From: Siphonodentalium dalli
Taxonomy: Eukaryota > Mollusca > Scaphopoda > Gadilida > Siphonodentaliidae
Assembly (NCBI GenBank): GCA_032622095.1
Contig: CP136062.1
Location: forward strand, 152,264,875-152,328,874
DNA: 64,000 nucleotides
Reading direction: 5' to 3'
In this document: positions 44,129-54,226 of the stretch, piece after piece
Position numbering within the stretch: position 1 is the stretch's first letter
Layout of the letters: every line of letters starts with the position of its first letter
The notes under the pieces: generated by a model
Told to the model about the DNA's origin: nothing
The model's database searches: none
The model's input: only the letters and a program-made list of their open reading frames with translations
Position numbers and translations under genes: made by a program

Positions 44129-44328
44129 TTAAGGCTGATATGCTTCCCAACTCTCGGTGAAAGGGATTCGATTTGAAGGATGCCCCCGTAGCCGATGTGG
44201 TTAGGTCGTGGATGAGATAAATCGCACTCTGAGCTATAACATGTTGGCACGGATTCGAACTCCGACATGGGCGAACATCGGGACTTGATCTGAGATGAGG
44301 GACATCTCATTGTGCCATTCTGATCGAT

Positions 44329-44338
44329 CCATGAGAGA

Positions 44339-44394
<56 letters not shown>

Positions 44395-44476
44395 GAGAGA
44401 GAGAGAGAGAGGAGACGAGAGAGAGAGGGGGAGAAAGGGAGAGAGAGATTATTGAGTGCCATTCTGATCGATCCAT

Positions 44477-44568
<92 letters not shown>

Positions 44569-44576
44569 CATTGTGA
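44329..44576 (+). repeat. (GA)n microsatellite in two blocks
   Basis: GAGA runs at about 44331-44450 and 44476-44566 are each preceded by 'gccattctgatcgatccatgagag', so the microsatellite together with its 5' border was duplicated. Frames such as SLSLSL or RERERE are low-complexity by-products. Confidence 0.95.
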
Positions 44577-45097
44577 TGTTCTAATATAATGGCGGATCCG
44601 TTCTGTGTCAATATTCGAACACATGCTAAAACTATACGCGTCCCAACTCTCGGTGAAAGGGCTTCATTTTTAAGGATGTCCCCGTAGCCGAGGTCGTTCA
44701 TGGATAAGATCATCGCACTCTGGGCTTGACGAGGTTGCCATTGGTTCTAACCCCGGCATGGGCGAAATTGGGACCGATTTTCAAGCTTGATCTAAGATGA
44801 GGGACCTCTCAATGTGCCATTCTTATCGTACATGGCCTTTTCGATAAGATAAAGAATTTGTTCACGCTCACTGAATTAACCACATATGGGACAATGAACA
44901 TTCATACTGAGTTCGTGCCTCCAATATAATGGCAGGTATGTTCTGTGTCAATATTCGAACCCATGTTAAGGCTAATACGCTTCCCAGCTCTCGGTGAAAA
45001 GGGCTTCCCTTTGACGGATGTCCCCGTAGCCGATGTGGTTTGGTCGTGGATAATATAAATCGCACTCTGGGCTAGACGAGGTTGGCATGGGTTTTAA

Positions 45098-45472
45098 CCC
45101 TTTACCCAACAAAACGGCCAAAACCGGCCAAATAAAGCTTCAACAGCCTAAAATATCTTCGGTCTGTCTCAATAGAACCAAACAAATATGGATATCATTG
45201 GAACCGGCTCCTTGACCACATTGTGATAGTTACAGTTATGCCCTGTGCCAATGAATTCTCTTATATATGCGAGTCGACCATATGTCGCCTCGCATATATA
45301 AGAGAATGCATTGGCCTAAAAAAAAATCTTTTTTTAACACTTTTTACCATTTTTTCTTACATTCTTTAACAATTTTATTATTTTTAATGTGTTAAGCCAA
45401 TGCATTCTCTTATGGTCGACTCGCATATATAAGAGAATGCATTGGCACAGGGCCCTTCTGTTGGGTAAAGGG
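45098..45472 (-). mobile_element. Family E TTAA element, copy E3 (375 bp)
   Basis: It is inserted in the B-box of another unit L copy: '...ttggcatggg|TTTTAA' (45092-45097), the element, then 'TTTTAA|cttcgacatgggcga' (45473-45478). The six bases are consistent with a TTAA duplication in a T-rich site. The left hairpin is complete, and the right hairpin lacks the 'tatatgcgaggcgacc' part (45395-45446). Otherwise it is like E2. Confidence 0.9.
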
Positions 45473-45650
45473 TTTTAACTTCGACATGGGCGATAATCGG
45501 GACCGATTTTCAAGCTTGATCTGAGTTGAGGGACCTCTCAATATGACATTCGGTACATGGCCATTTCGATAACAAATGAAGAATTTGTTCACGCTCACTG
45601 AATTAAGCACATATGGGACAATGAACAGTCATACTGAGTCCGTGCCTCCA

Positions 45651-45851
45651 TAACTCTGATATGTTCTTGCTGCCGTTCTACCACATACACAACCACACAC
45701 TATAACTGAATGTTACATGTATTCCACATTAAATCTATATTTCTGTATTGCCATGCTCACTATGACGTATGTAAATGTTATGTTTTCATGTCAACTTGGC
45801 AATTTGCGCTCCAAAATACACGTTATAATATTCGCTCTTGAATTTTTCCCG
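45651..45851. other. Unassigned stretch
   Basis: 'acatgtattccacatta' near 45715 and AT-rich text. Nothing recognised. Confidence 0.4.
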
Positions 45852-46230
45852 GTATCGATATAGGTCGACAAATACTTGAAATACCTTTCTATAATAATTA
45901 TGTGTCCCGGAAAAAGGCATTGAAAACATTAAAAATATAACTTTGAACACGACGTTTGGATCCCAAAACAGAAAACAGCCATTTGCACGCCATTTGAAAA
46001 AAGATCGTTCTGTGTTAGTCTATTTCTGGTATTGTAAATAAAGAGCGTATTTTCACTTCTGTCTGAAACATTGAAAACAGCTGGAAAATGGCTGTAACGA
46101 TGGAAAGTATTTTTCAGAGCATATGAAGCCGGTATATCAATATTTCGTGTCCTGGTCACCTATCCTGTACCCCCTTCCACCAAAAAAAAACCTTGACCGA
46201 ATTTGGAAGCTCGAATGAGCCATGTCCAAT
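45852..46230 (+). repeat. Dispersed repeat H, copy 2
   Basis: Same order as 30179-30510. It differs by an insertion near 45985 ('cccaaaacagaaaacagcc'). An A-run splits the copy near 46185 ('ccaccaaaaaaaaaccttgacc'), after 'tatttcgtgt'. ATAAAGAGCG occurs at 46038-46047. Confidence 0.7.
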
Positions 46231-46376
46231 TAATAAAAGAACCGTATAATATTACTGAAATCGATGGCAATGTATAATTCACTGACGACAAAGCACAGAA
46301 CAAAACAGAATCGATTTAGTAATGCATAATTGCGAATGGCATAGCATCCAGAGACAATCATACTATTGGCGAAATA

Positions 46377-46563
46377 ATGACTCAGCTGATTGTCGTGTAT
46401 AAACATATAATATCTGATGGCTTTTGCTGGAATATCCGAATCATCACAAACGACGATCTAAATGTCGAAGTTGGCCAGCACGAATTTGCCATTATACTTG
46501 GAAAGGTAACTGAGGACAACCAATCTCAATTCCGCTGCACCGTGTTGTCGGCTCGCATCAGCT
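46377..46563 (+). other. Candidate exon fragment, weakly Ig-like
   Basis: The frame encodes 'DDLNVEVGQHEFAIILGKVT' followed by 'EDNQSQFRCTV'. This resembles the L-x-I-x-x-V-x-x-(E/D)D-x-(G/S)-x-(Y/F)-x-C pattern at the end of an immunoglobulin-type domain. A family F element starts directly after it (46564). No upstream cysteine, acceptor or donor site was established and the signal is short. It could be chance. Confidence 0.2.
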
Positions 46564-46567
46564 TTAA

Positions 46568-46788
46568 CCCTTTCATGGCGGGAGCTTCGCTGGTGCATAC
46601 AACAGTAAAGATCCTGTTCCAGTGCATTCTCTTATATATGCGAGTCTCCCATAGGGAGCTCCGCATGTATAAGAGAATACACTGGCTTATAATATCAATG
46701 TAAATAGCGTTAGGCAAATGAATTCTCTTATATATGCGTTGGCACATTGTCTTCGCAAAATTTCAGGAAGCTCCAGTCATGAAGGAGT
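46568..46788 (+). mobile_element. Family F TTAA hairpin element, copy F2
   Basis: The left CCCTTTCATGGCGGGAGC follows TTAA (46564-46567). The first hairpin is 'ccagtgcattctc...gagaatacactgg' (about 46619-46685). The second is reduced to one arm ('aatgaattctcttatatatgcgttggc'). The right end '...gctccagtcatgaaggagtg' is a decayed complement of the left terminus. Confidence 0.78.
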
Positions 46789-46890
46789 GTAATCGGGACG
46801 AGGATACATCCAATATCTAGAGAGAACAGTTTAAAGGGACCCAAGGCACTCACAGTGGGTAAATGTACAAACAGTGTTAAATTATGTTAA

Positions 46891-47282
46891 CCCTTTACGC
46901 AACATAAGGGCCCTGTGCCAATGCATTCTCTTATATATGCGAGTCGACCATAGGTCGCCTCGCATATATAAGAGAATGCATTGGCTTAACACATTAAAAA
47001 TTATAAAATTGTTAAAGAATGTAAGAAAAATTGGTAAAAAGTGTTAAAAAAAGATTTTTTTTAAGCCAATGCATTCTCTTATATATGCGAGGCGACCTAT
47101 GGTCGACTCGCATATATAAGAGAATGCATTGGCACAGGGCATAACTGTAACTATCACAATGTGGTCAAGGAGTCGGTTCCAATGATATCCATATTTGTAT
47201 GGTTCTATTGAGACAGACCGAAGATATTTTAGGCTGTTGAAGCTTTATTTGGCCGGTTTTGGCCGGTTTGTTGGGTAAAGGG
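46891..47282 (+). mobile_element. Family E TTAA element, copy E4 (392 bp)
   Basis: TTAA flanks lie at 46887-46890 and 47283-47286. The left hairpin is 46918-46984 and the right hairpin 47066-47132, each exactly 67 nt: a 26-bp stem, one mismatch, 5 more bp and a 3-base loop (ATA or TAT). The second hairpin is the reverse complement of the first. The spacer is 'ttaacacattaaaaattataaaattgtt...'. The tail ends 'gccggttttggccggtttgttgggtaaaggg'. It is non-coding. Confidence 0.95.
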
Positions 47283-47641
47283 TTAAAAACATCACCACTA
47301 AGAATAACATGGAGAAATAGATAAACTTTCTTCTTATATATTCGTTATTGATAGTTCTCCAATAACGACATTTCGCAGAATGGCAATCCTGGTTACGAGA
47401 AACCTATTCTTTTGACATATGTTACTTTTTCAAAACCACTGTTATATAAACAAGAATGCTAGAGTGATACGAGACGATACGAGTTATTTGCATAAACACC
47501 AATAAAGGCAGTATATATGCTAACAATACAATTCATAATAATAAACAATAATTAATACACAATAATTAACAAACAATACATGTGAACATGGCATGTCTAG
47601 CTACATGTATTTCATTGTGTGATGGCAAGCATAATATTCAA
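47283..47641. other. Unassigned AT-rich stretch
   Basis: 'aataattaatacacaataattaacaaacaatac' forms a loose direct repeat at 47540-47580. Nothing else is recognised. Confidence 0.4.
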
Positions 47642-47881
47642 TCATTCAGAACGCTTATCAAAGAAGCGCCGGACCAAGTTGCTGATTTTTCTGCTTGTTT
47701 CAGGGTTATAATTTTTCAAAATAACATTAACTTTCTGATCGTTTGACATACTTGTAAAATTACTGTGATATCTACCAACAATTTTGAAAAGTTCATTTCT
47801 GAGATCGCAATAGTGTGGACATTCCATAATGAAATGATACTCATTTTCTATATCAGAACCGGTCCTGCATTTAAGGCACAA
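47642..47881 (-). pseudogene. LINE ORF2 C-terminal fragment
   Basis: The minus-strand frame begins C-LKC-RTGSDIENEYHFIMEC, i.e. C-x2-C-x8-E-x2-H-x4-C, and continues 'HYCDLRNELF' to a stop at 47642. This is the zinc-binding-like C-terminal region found in many CR1/Jockey-superfamily LINEs. It resembles the CRCGH...FHYFFEC part of the LINE at 39426-39476. It lacks all RT motifs and breaks off at about 47890. Confidence 0.8.
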
Positions 47882-47959
47882 TCTCTACCCCTCCTTAATT
47901 ATAGGGTGATGTGTCAACTAACAACGTTAACATATTATGATTTTCAGAATATGTTTCAA

Positions 47960-48040
47960 TGTTTTGACCTTTGTTTACTTGTTGAACTTATTATCTGAAC
48001 ACATCAAGGATGCTTTAGCATAGAAAGGGTCAATAGAATG
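47960..48040 (+). repeat. Family D remnant
   Basis: 'gttgaacttattatctgaacacatcaaggatgctttagcatagaaaggg' matches the right end of family D, followed by 'tcaata' in place of TTAA. The left part is missing. Confidence 0.55.
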
Positions 48041-48188
48041 GGTGTAACCGTCTTTACAGACCAAGCAGCATCTATATATATATACACATCGTAATGCACA
48101 CAGAGGGCACCACTGGTTTGCAGACCTCAGAAATATGTGTCCAACATAAACAGAAAATGTAAACTGTTTAGTAGCGATCATTATCAAA

Positions 48189-48700
48189 TGAACGACAAAC
48201 GCTTCATGTCCTGGTCAATATACCGACCAGCAACATCATGATACGAGCGATCCCGCGACCAAACTAGCTATAGTACACTCACAATCCAGCAATTCATACC
48301 TCATTCTGAAATTGATTCTACCACTCAGGTAAAAAGTGTACATCAGAATGGTTTATTATTCATTTAGAGGGAGTTTAAGGAAGTAAAAACAGACGACAGA
48401 AAAATAAAAATGCAGAAGGAGCACTATTTATTGAGGGAAATGATTAGATAATAAGTTCAACAAACAACCTATGGTTGAACTTATTATCTGAACATTTACT
48501 ATGGGTTAACTACTGATCTATGATGATTTAGCATATAAATGGTTAATATTTAAATGAATATCGAATGCTTCATGTCCTGGTCAATATCCCGATCAACAGC
48601 AACATTATTCTAGCGATCCCGCGACCAGACCCGCTATAATAGTCAGAATCCAGCGACCAGACTCACTATAATACAATCACAATCCAGCAATTCATACCTG
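48189..48700 (+). repeat. Direct repeats R flanking family D copy D4
   Basis: 48195-48316 and 48560-48700 are direct copies ('gcttcatgtcctggtcaata', 'agcgatcccgcgacca', 'cacaatccagcaattcatacct.attc'). Between them, about 48328-48542, is family D ('gtgtacatcagaatggttta', 'acagacgacagaaaaat', 'gttgaacttattatctgaacattt...gcatataaatgg'), followed by TTAA at 48543-48546. The second R copy holds an extra internal duplication ('agaatccagcgaccagactc'). Confidence 0.7.
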
Positions 48701-49028
48701 ATTCCGATACATTGTCAATATCAATTGCCGTAATTGATTTTGCCGCTAAACACTTAAGTTTTGCTCGTTCTTGTTGCACGCAAACATTAGAGGAAAACGG
48801 CCATGAAATATAGCCAATACACCAGAGAGTAATGTACACCAAACAACCTGGAATACTAGTATAATACTGATTGTTTTCTGGTTTATAGGTACGACTGATA
48901 GCTTCATGCACAGGTTCAGCAATTAGCCAGACAGGAACACAAAGCTATAGCTATTGATGTGGAATAAAGACGAAGCAAAGGGTTAGTTAGGTAATCACAC
49001 AATATGTACATCGAAATACATGCAGAAG
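48701..49028. other. Unassigned stretch
   Basis: An 81-codon minus frame at 48666-48911 (with 'CLVYITLWCIGYISW') overlaps repeat R and shows no recognisable domain. No gene is called. Confidence 0.35.
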
Positions 49029-49110
49029 TGTGATCCGTGGTCCAGTGGCGTGTCGGACTTGTCTTCGCTGTCAACGCAACGCATGAGTTCGCAGCCCGTC
49101 GCTGGTATAA
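49029..49110 (+). mobile_element. Possible tRNA-derived SINE remnant
   Basis: 'gatccgtggtccagtggcgt' resembles an A-box (TGGTCCAGTGG) and 'gcatgagttcgcagcccg' a B-box (GAGTTCGCAGCCC), about 50 bp apart as in tRNAs. No acceptor-stem pairing, tail or target duplication was found. An unrelated coincidence is possible. Confidence 0.35.
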
Positions 49111-49310
49111 TGTGAGTTTCATACAACAGTGGCTTGGTCCGTTTCGGGGGCGACATATTTAATCTAACTGACAACACAAAAAGTTATATATTGTTGGAGA
49201 AAAACAATTGTAGTTTGAAATATACAGTTCACTAATATATTTGACGTCATTGCACGCACACGAGAAGATGATACCACAATAACCACACACCTTCTACATT
49301 CACACATTAA

Positions 49311-49702
49311 CCCTTTACCCAACAGAAGGGCCCTGTGCCAATGCATTCTCTTATATATGCGAGTCGAACATAGGTCGCCTCGCATATATAAGAGAATGCA
49401 TTGGCTTAACACATTAAAAATTATAAAATTGTTAAAGAATGTAAGAAAAAATGGTAAAAAGTGTTAAAAAAAAGATTTTTTTTAGGCCAATGCATTCTCT
49501 TATATATGCGAGGCGACCTATGGTCGACTCGCATATATAAGAGAATGCATTGGCACAGGGTTAACTGTAACTATCACAATGTTGTCAATGAGCCGGTTCC
49601 AATGATATCCATATTTGTATGGTTTTATTGAGACAGACCCAAGATAATTTAGGCTGTTGCATTTTTATTTGGCCGTTTTTGGCCGGTTTGTTGGGTAAAG
49701 GG
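49311..49702 (+). mobile_element. Family E TTAA element, copy E5 (392 bp)
   Basis: TTAA flanks lie at 49307-49310 and 49703-49706, between 'cacaca' and 'gcgccc'. Hairpins lie at about 49338-49404 and 49486-49552. The tail has several private changes ('ttgtcaatgagccgg', 'gttgcatttttatttggccg'), so it is older than E4. Confidence 0.94.
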
Positions 49703-49706
49703 TTAA

Positions 49707-51044
49707 GCGCCCATACGAATCAGTACGAATCACCATACCAGGTTACACGAACGTCTCCAACGTCTATCAAGCAATAACTGTAGCCTCAACTGCATAAAAC
49801 GCGATGAACCACATATATACGTGACGTCCAGCCGAGTATGCATGTGTACGCGCTCGCAGCGTGTTGTTATTGGGAGATTGCACACACTTTATTTACTTAC
49901 TCTCTCGGTCAAAATCACATGACACCAATCGATCGTCCAGTCAATTCTTATTTGATCACACATATTACTGAGTTTAGTCCCTGTATTGTGCCACGGTACT
50001 GCTGATGAGCTATGGCGACTCAGACTACAAACACCTCATGATGTTGAGACTTCAGTATGGTTTGATCGATTTGCCGCCATCTAGATTTCTCAGAAGAGCG
50101 AACGATACGTATTGTATTAGTTTGAACATAATGTCTGACCTGTGACGTAATGCTGTGATCTGACATAATTCCAACTGGACCACGACACATAACAAAAAGG
50201 AACGCATGCCTGTTATAAATATCCACTCAGACTCATGGCGGATACCGGTACAGGTTCTATTCCCAGACCAGGAATAGTGTATTGAGTGCGGCATGCACAA
50301 CGGAAATGTCAGTTTGAAAGCAGAGTTTGATATAAATGAAGTGAATGGAATAATATTATATCATATATTATTTTGAATAAAATACAATCCCTATGATATT
50401 TCCCAAATTGTGTTGTTTTTTGTTGTTGTAAATTTAAGTTATAAATATGAGTTATTAACTGATTATTGATTATGCATTGTGAATTTCCACAGATCATGTA
50501 GTAGTTTATCTCGTCAGACAAACGTTTATTTATCATATGACTCAATCATTATTTACGTTGGAAAGTATGTCATAAATCAATTTCATATCAACTACTAGTT
50601 CATATCACCTTCCGATAATTTGATTGGTTTGTTGACAAAAAGTGTGTTCTGATTGGCTGAATGGCACACGGGGCCGAACCACATCTCTAACTAAATGCAG
50701 GTCAAATTCGTGCGCGTCAATCAACGCGATGCCGAAATTCTCGCAATTTTAATCTTGAAATATATAGTTTTGGACATTGTTATACGATAAATAGAATATG
50801 TAATTCGTATTTATCTAATAAACATACGATATAATGTCACAAACTGAGAACAGAATAGGGCACTATATCTTCGCGTGCATATTATTTCTGCTAGTTCACC
50901 AGGTGTAATTGGGCTTCGGTGCAATGAAATGACGTCACATTAACCTTTTGCTGCCGATGTCATATAGCTATTTAGTTATTTGTGTGCGTTTTGGACATCA
51001 TAATCAATTTATAGGTGTCATATGATAAATAGAATATGTAATTC
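49707..51044. other. Unassigned stretch
   Basis: Two overlapping minus frames (68 and 82 codons, 50020-50300) show no domain. 'ttttggacatNN...gataaatagaatatgtaattcgt' is repeated at 50770-50808 and 50991-51048. A 'gacgtcacattaacc' site lies at 50931-50945. No gene is recognised. Confidence 0.35.
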
Positions 51045-51167
51045 GTGTTTCTCTCATATGATATTTATGAAACTCGTCACGAATTATTTTCAGTTTTCTC
51101 TCGCCGGAGGCTCGAGAAAACTGAAAATTCTTAGACTCGTTTCATAAATATCATATGAGAGAAACAC
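51045..51167. repeat. Foldback hairpin, 123 bp
   Basis: GTGTTTCTCTCATATG at 51045 pairs with CATATGAGAGAAACAC ending at 51167. The arms run inward through 'aaatattatgaaac'-type text to 'ctcgccggaggctcgag'. It lies beside the second copy of 'aatagaatatgtaattcgt'. Confidence 0.85.
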
Positions 51168-51869
51168 TCATTTCATATCCTCTATATATGTTGAAAACAA
51201 ACTTAATATCAAAGCCGCTTTGGGTTAGAGAGTTGATTCCCAGCCTTGGACCAAGCGAAGTGGCCGTGGTACAGGTGTTTCACCCTCGTGATTTATGTGG
51301 GCGTTGGAGGACCAACACAGGACAATATCCTCTTCATTCCTACAAACTATATACAAGCTTGTCGCTTTTGTATTGGATTTAGTTACGCATTGAGTGACTG
51401 AGCAGTGTACGAAGTGTGTCTTGTTAGACCACGAACACGTGCTATAATCAATAGTACTACTGCATAATTATCAGTCATGTCTTCATTGAATTGAGAACAA
51501 ACTGTACTTTTTAACGGTCGTGTTTTCGAAGTAATTATTAAACAGCGGGCGTACGTATGATCATTATTAACAGGTCATTGCGTATTTATGATGTGACTTT
51601 CCACATTTAATTTGTTTGCGTGACTCAGCAATAATGCTGAACAAGATTAAATGCACGGGCGGCGTTCGTTGCAGAAATATTCACATTTGTTCAAATCGCC
51701 ATCAACAGAAGGAATATTAAAATATGTATAGTTTTGTTCATATGCCAAACATACTCAGCGCGTAAATAGTATATTGTCGCCAAGACGTACGATGGTGTAC
51801 GTAAACAGGAGCCTGCTCGTGTTACAGAAGTTGTGCTTCTGTTTACATAACACAGCGCAATTCTATTGG
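51168..51869. other. Unassigned stretch
   Basis: A 75-codon plus frame at 51155-51382 has no recognisable domain. No repeat is recognised. Confidence 0.35.
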
Positions 51870-52175
51870 TTAATCACACACATGATATCAACGCTCTTTA
51901 TTATTTCCATATCAGGAAAACGGTAACAAATAACGCTCTTCAAGTTTACCAAAACCGGATCTAAACAAAAGCCAGGAAACGTAACGTGTTTTGCTTTTGT
52001 TTACACATCAAAGCAAACAAAATTGACAATAACATACTGTTTATGCCATATTTCTGATTGGTGTAAGAACAAAGTCTGTCTATATTTTACTATTCTTTCT
52101 GTTTATGGCGTTTTTTGACGGAACTGAATATTTTAACAGCATACCCACCACCAACGCCGCCCGTATCTTTAATTT
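51870..52175 (-). repeat. Dispersed repeat J, copy 2 (inverted)
   Basis: It is the reverse complement of 31645-31960: 'caacgctctttattatttccatatcagg', 'gttttgcttttgtttacat', 'aacatactgtttatgc', 'caaagtctgtctatatttt', 'ttctttctgtttatggcg' and 'atacccaccaccaacgcc'. ATAAAGAGCG (inverted) lies at 51892-51901. Confidence 0.7.
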
Positions 52176-52406
52176 TTTTGCAGAAAACACACTGCTAGTT
52201 TGTTCAGCCCCATCCCTAGGACTGATTACGTGTAATGCTATGCTTTAGTTGGGAATGCATTTGACACCAACGTCTCGTTCGTCTGTGAAATTCAAAGTCA
52301 ACGCGGGTTGAATACCCGATCAAATGTCGTTGAAATTTCACTAGAAAATCACAAATAAATAAGTATTGTTATAATATTTAACATGATGCGACTAATTTAG
52401 AATCGA

Positions 52407-52850
52407 AATATGCGCATATGTCAATTGATACGTATTTTAAACAAATACCGACACGATCATCATAATGGTGGTTTGTTCTATCAATCATATCATCATCATC
52501 ATAATACGGAACAAGTCTTGCGACTTTTCGTCCCAATAATATTCTTTGCAATGCTTGTTTACAAATATATGTATCGTCATTCGATATTTACTTGTTTACT
52601 TTAGTAAACAGGGAAATAGTATTCAACCAACTGATAGCCTGAAAATAATTTATAACCCATTGGGAGCCCGTTGTGACAATTCGCAGTAGGTCCCTATTTG
52701 CGGAGGTCTATTTGCGGAGGTCACCGAATTCGCGGAGTTCACCGAATTCGCGGAGTTTCCCTAAAATTGTCGAAATATGTTGATTTTAATGAGGGAACGG
52801 GTGCGTATATGTCAATTGATACGTATTTTAAACAAATAACGACACGAGTT
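52407..52850 (+). repeat. Pair of 45-bp direct repeats with short duplications between
   Basis: 'atatgtcaattgatacgtat' and 'tttaaacaaata.cgacacga' occur at about 52416 and 52807. Between them 'tatttgcggaggtc' and 'accgaattcgcggagtt' are each duplicated in tandem (52698-52760). Confidence 0.75.
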
Positions 52851-53098
52851 ATAGCAGGAACACTATGACTCCTATTTTTGATCCGCATTTATAGAGACTT
52901 CTGGTATGGTGAATTAGAAACCTGCAGTAATAAGACGTAGTTTTTTGTAATAATTTGAAGGATTAGTTGTTTTAACGGAATTCTGAGGCAGTGCATTCAT
53001 GTAACCAATATATTTTACATTTGGTTTTAACATTTATATTTATGCGTAATAATATAATCTTGAGGGCGTTACCATTTCTGATTATGGTTTTCGTGTAT
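52851..53098. other. Unassigned stretch
   Basis: AT-rich sequence with no recognisable repeat or gene. Confidence 0.35.
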
Positions 53099-53612
53099 AC
53101 TACTTGGTACCTTTTACAGAAACAATACACTTGGCACTGAACTCATTTGTACACGCTATTAAATATACGCAGCAGCCAGGGGAATATTCTTCAGATAGGT
53201 GTCGCCTCTATAGGATTTATTAAATTACTGCACAGTAAGATGTACACGAATATTTGTAATACCAACGATACGGAGAACATATTCATGCACGAGTAACCGA
53301 CAATGTTGGGTTGTCACTCATGTCACTCATGTCACTCACGTTCTGCTCGCATGAAGCTATAATTTGAAACTAAACAAAATATAGAGTAGAATAGTCACCC
53401 AGAACAATAAGTTTCTCGTATCCAGGTTTGCCAATCCACTACATGGTATAGCCCTCCTTGTAACACAGAGCATACATTCAATATAAATCTAATATGCGTA
53501 GACTAGTTGGCACCTTTTACAGAAATAGTACAATTGAGACTGAACCCATTTGCACACGCTATTAAGTAACGCAGCGACACGGGATATTACTTTTCCGGTA
53601 GATGTCACTATA
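53099..53612 (+). repeat. Direct repeats Q, about 115 bp, 400 bp apart
   Basis: 'accttttacagaaa.a.tacact...actgaac.catttg.acacgctattaa.tatacgcagc' is seen at 53109-53215 and 53511-53612. The spacer includes a triple 'tgtcactca' (53313-53339). It could be the ends of a small element or a dispersed duplication. No tRNA primer site or reading frame is present. Confidence 0.6.
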
Positions 53613-54226
53613 GTAATTCAGATGCAAATTAGGAGTAATAATCAGCGATGTGAGGCATTAGGAATCTATTCCTCTGTATAATTATAGCTCGTGCACGGTC
53701 CGACCCCCATATCTGCACCCGCGATATCACATATATATATATGCCATCGTAAACGAATTTATGTAAGTTTAAAACATGATCCCCATTGATCTATCACAGT
53801 TTTATTGATGAGATTGGCCTATTCTCGATATCGATCACGCGAATTAGAAATACGTCTTCTATGTCCCTCTGACGTGAGGTCACACAGCGTCGTGGGATTT
53901 TCATGTCCAGGGCACTGTCGTAGTGCGTTCGTATGGGTTACAAGCAACTAATTATATAGAGTTACGCTTCTTGAATGTGTGTAGGGGAAACTCGAGTCGA
54001 CATAACAAAACTTTCTGGCTGCTGATTGGTTGATTATCTTTGAGGGAAAAGAAGTTCTGAGTTATGTGAGATCCCGAATTTATAGATGGGGTCTGGGTAT
54101 TTTAAGCTGCTGATTTTTGTGCAATAAATGGGGTATAGTTGTGGAAATGCAAGATTTTAGCTTTCAAAAATATACCGGTTGTTGTCACCGATATGGAGTT
54201 CTAGAGGAAAGTTCCAATAGGCTTAA
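53613..54226. other. Unassigned stretch
   Basis: It contains 'atatatatat' near 53735. No repeat or gene is recognised up to the TTAA of E6. Confidence 0.35.

Larger units (their letters stand above)
43137..45650 (+). repeat. Tandem array of tRNA-like SINE unit L
   Basis: Units carry 'tccccgtagccga(g/t)gtgg' (A-box-like) at 43393, 44184, 44680 and 45022. They continue with '...gaggttggcatgg.ttctaacccc' (degenerate B-box), 'ggcgaaaattgggaccgattttcaagcttgatct', 'gatgagggacatctcaatgtg', 'tttgttcacgctcactgaatt' and 'cccagctctcggtgaaagggcttc'. With the E insertions removed, the unit is about 340-395 bp. Two units are interrupted by family E, and one holds GA microsatellites. A single unit lies at 37.33-37.61 kb in reverse. 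Confidence 0.8.

Noticed and set aside
44234-44713. Ser-Leu or Arg-Glu repeat proteins
   Set aside because: Pure translation of a (GA)n microsatellite on both strands.
53099-53612. Solo LTR pair or small LTR retrotransposon
   Set aside because: The direct repeats are only about 115 bp. No TG...CA ends, primer-binding site, polypurine tract or gag/pol frame is visible.
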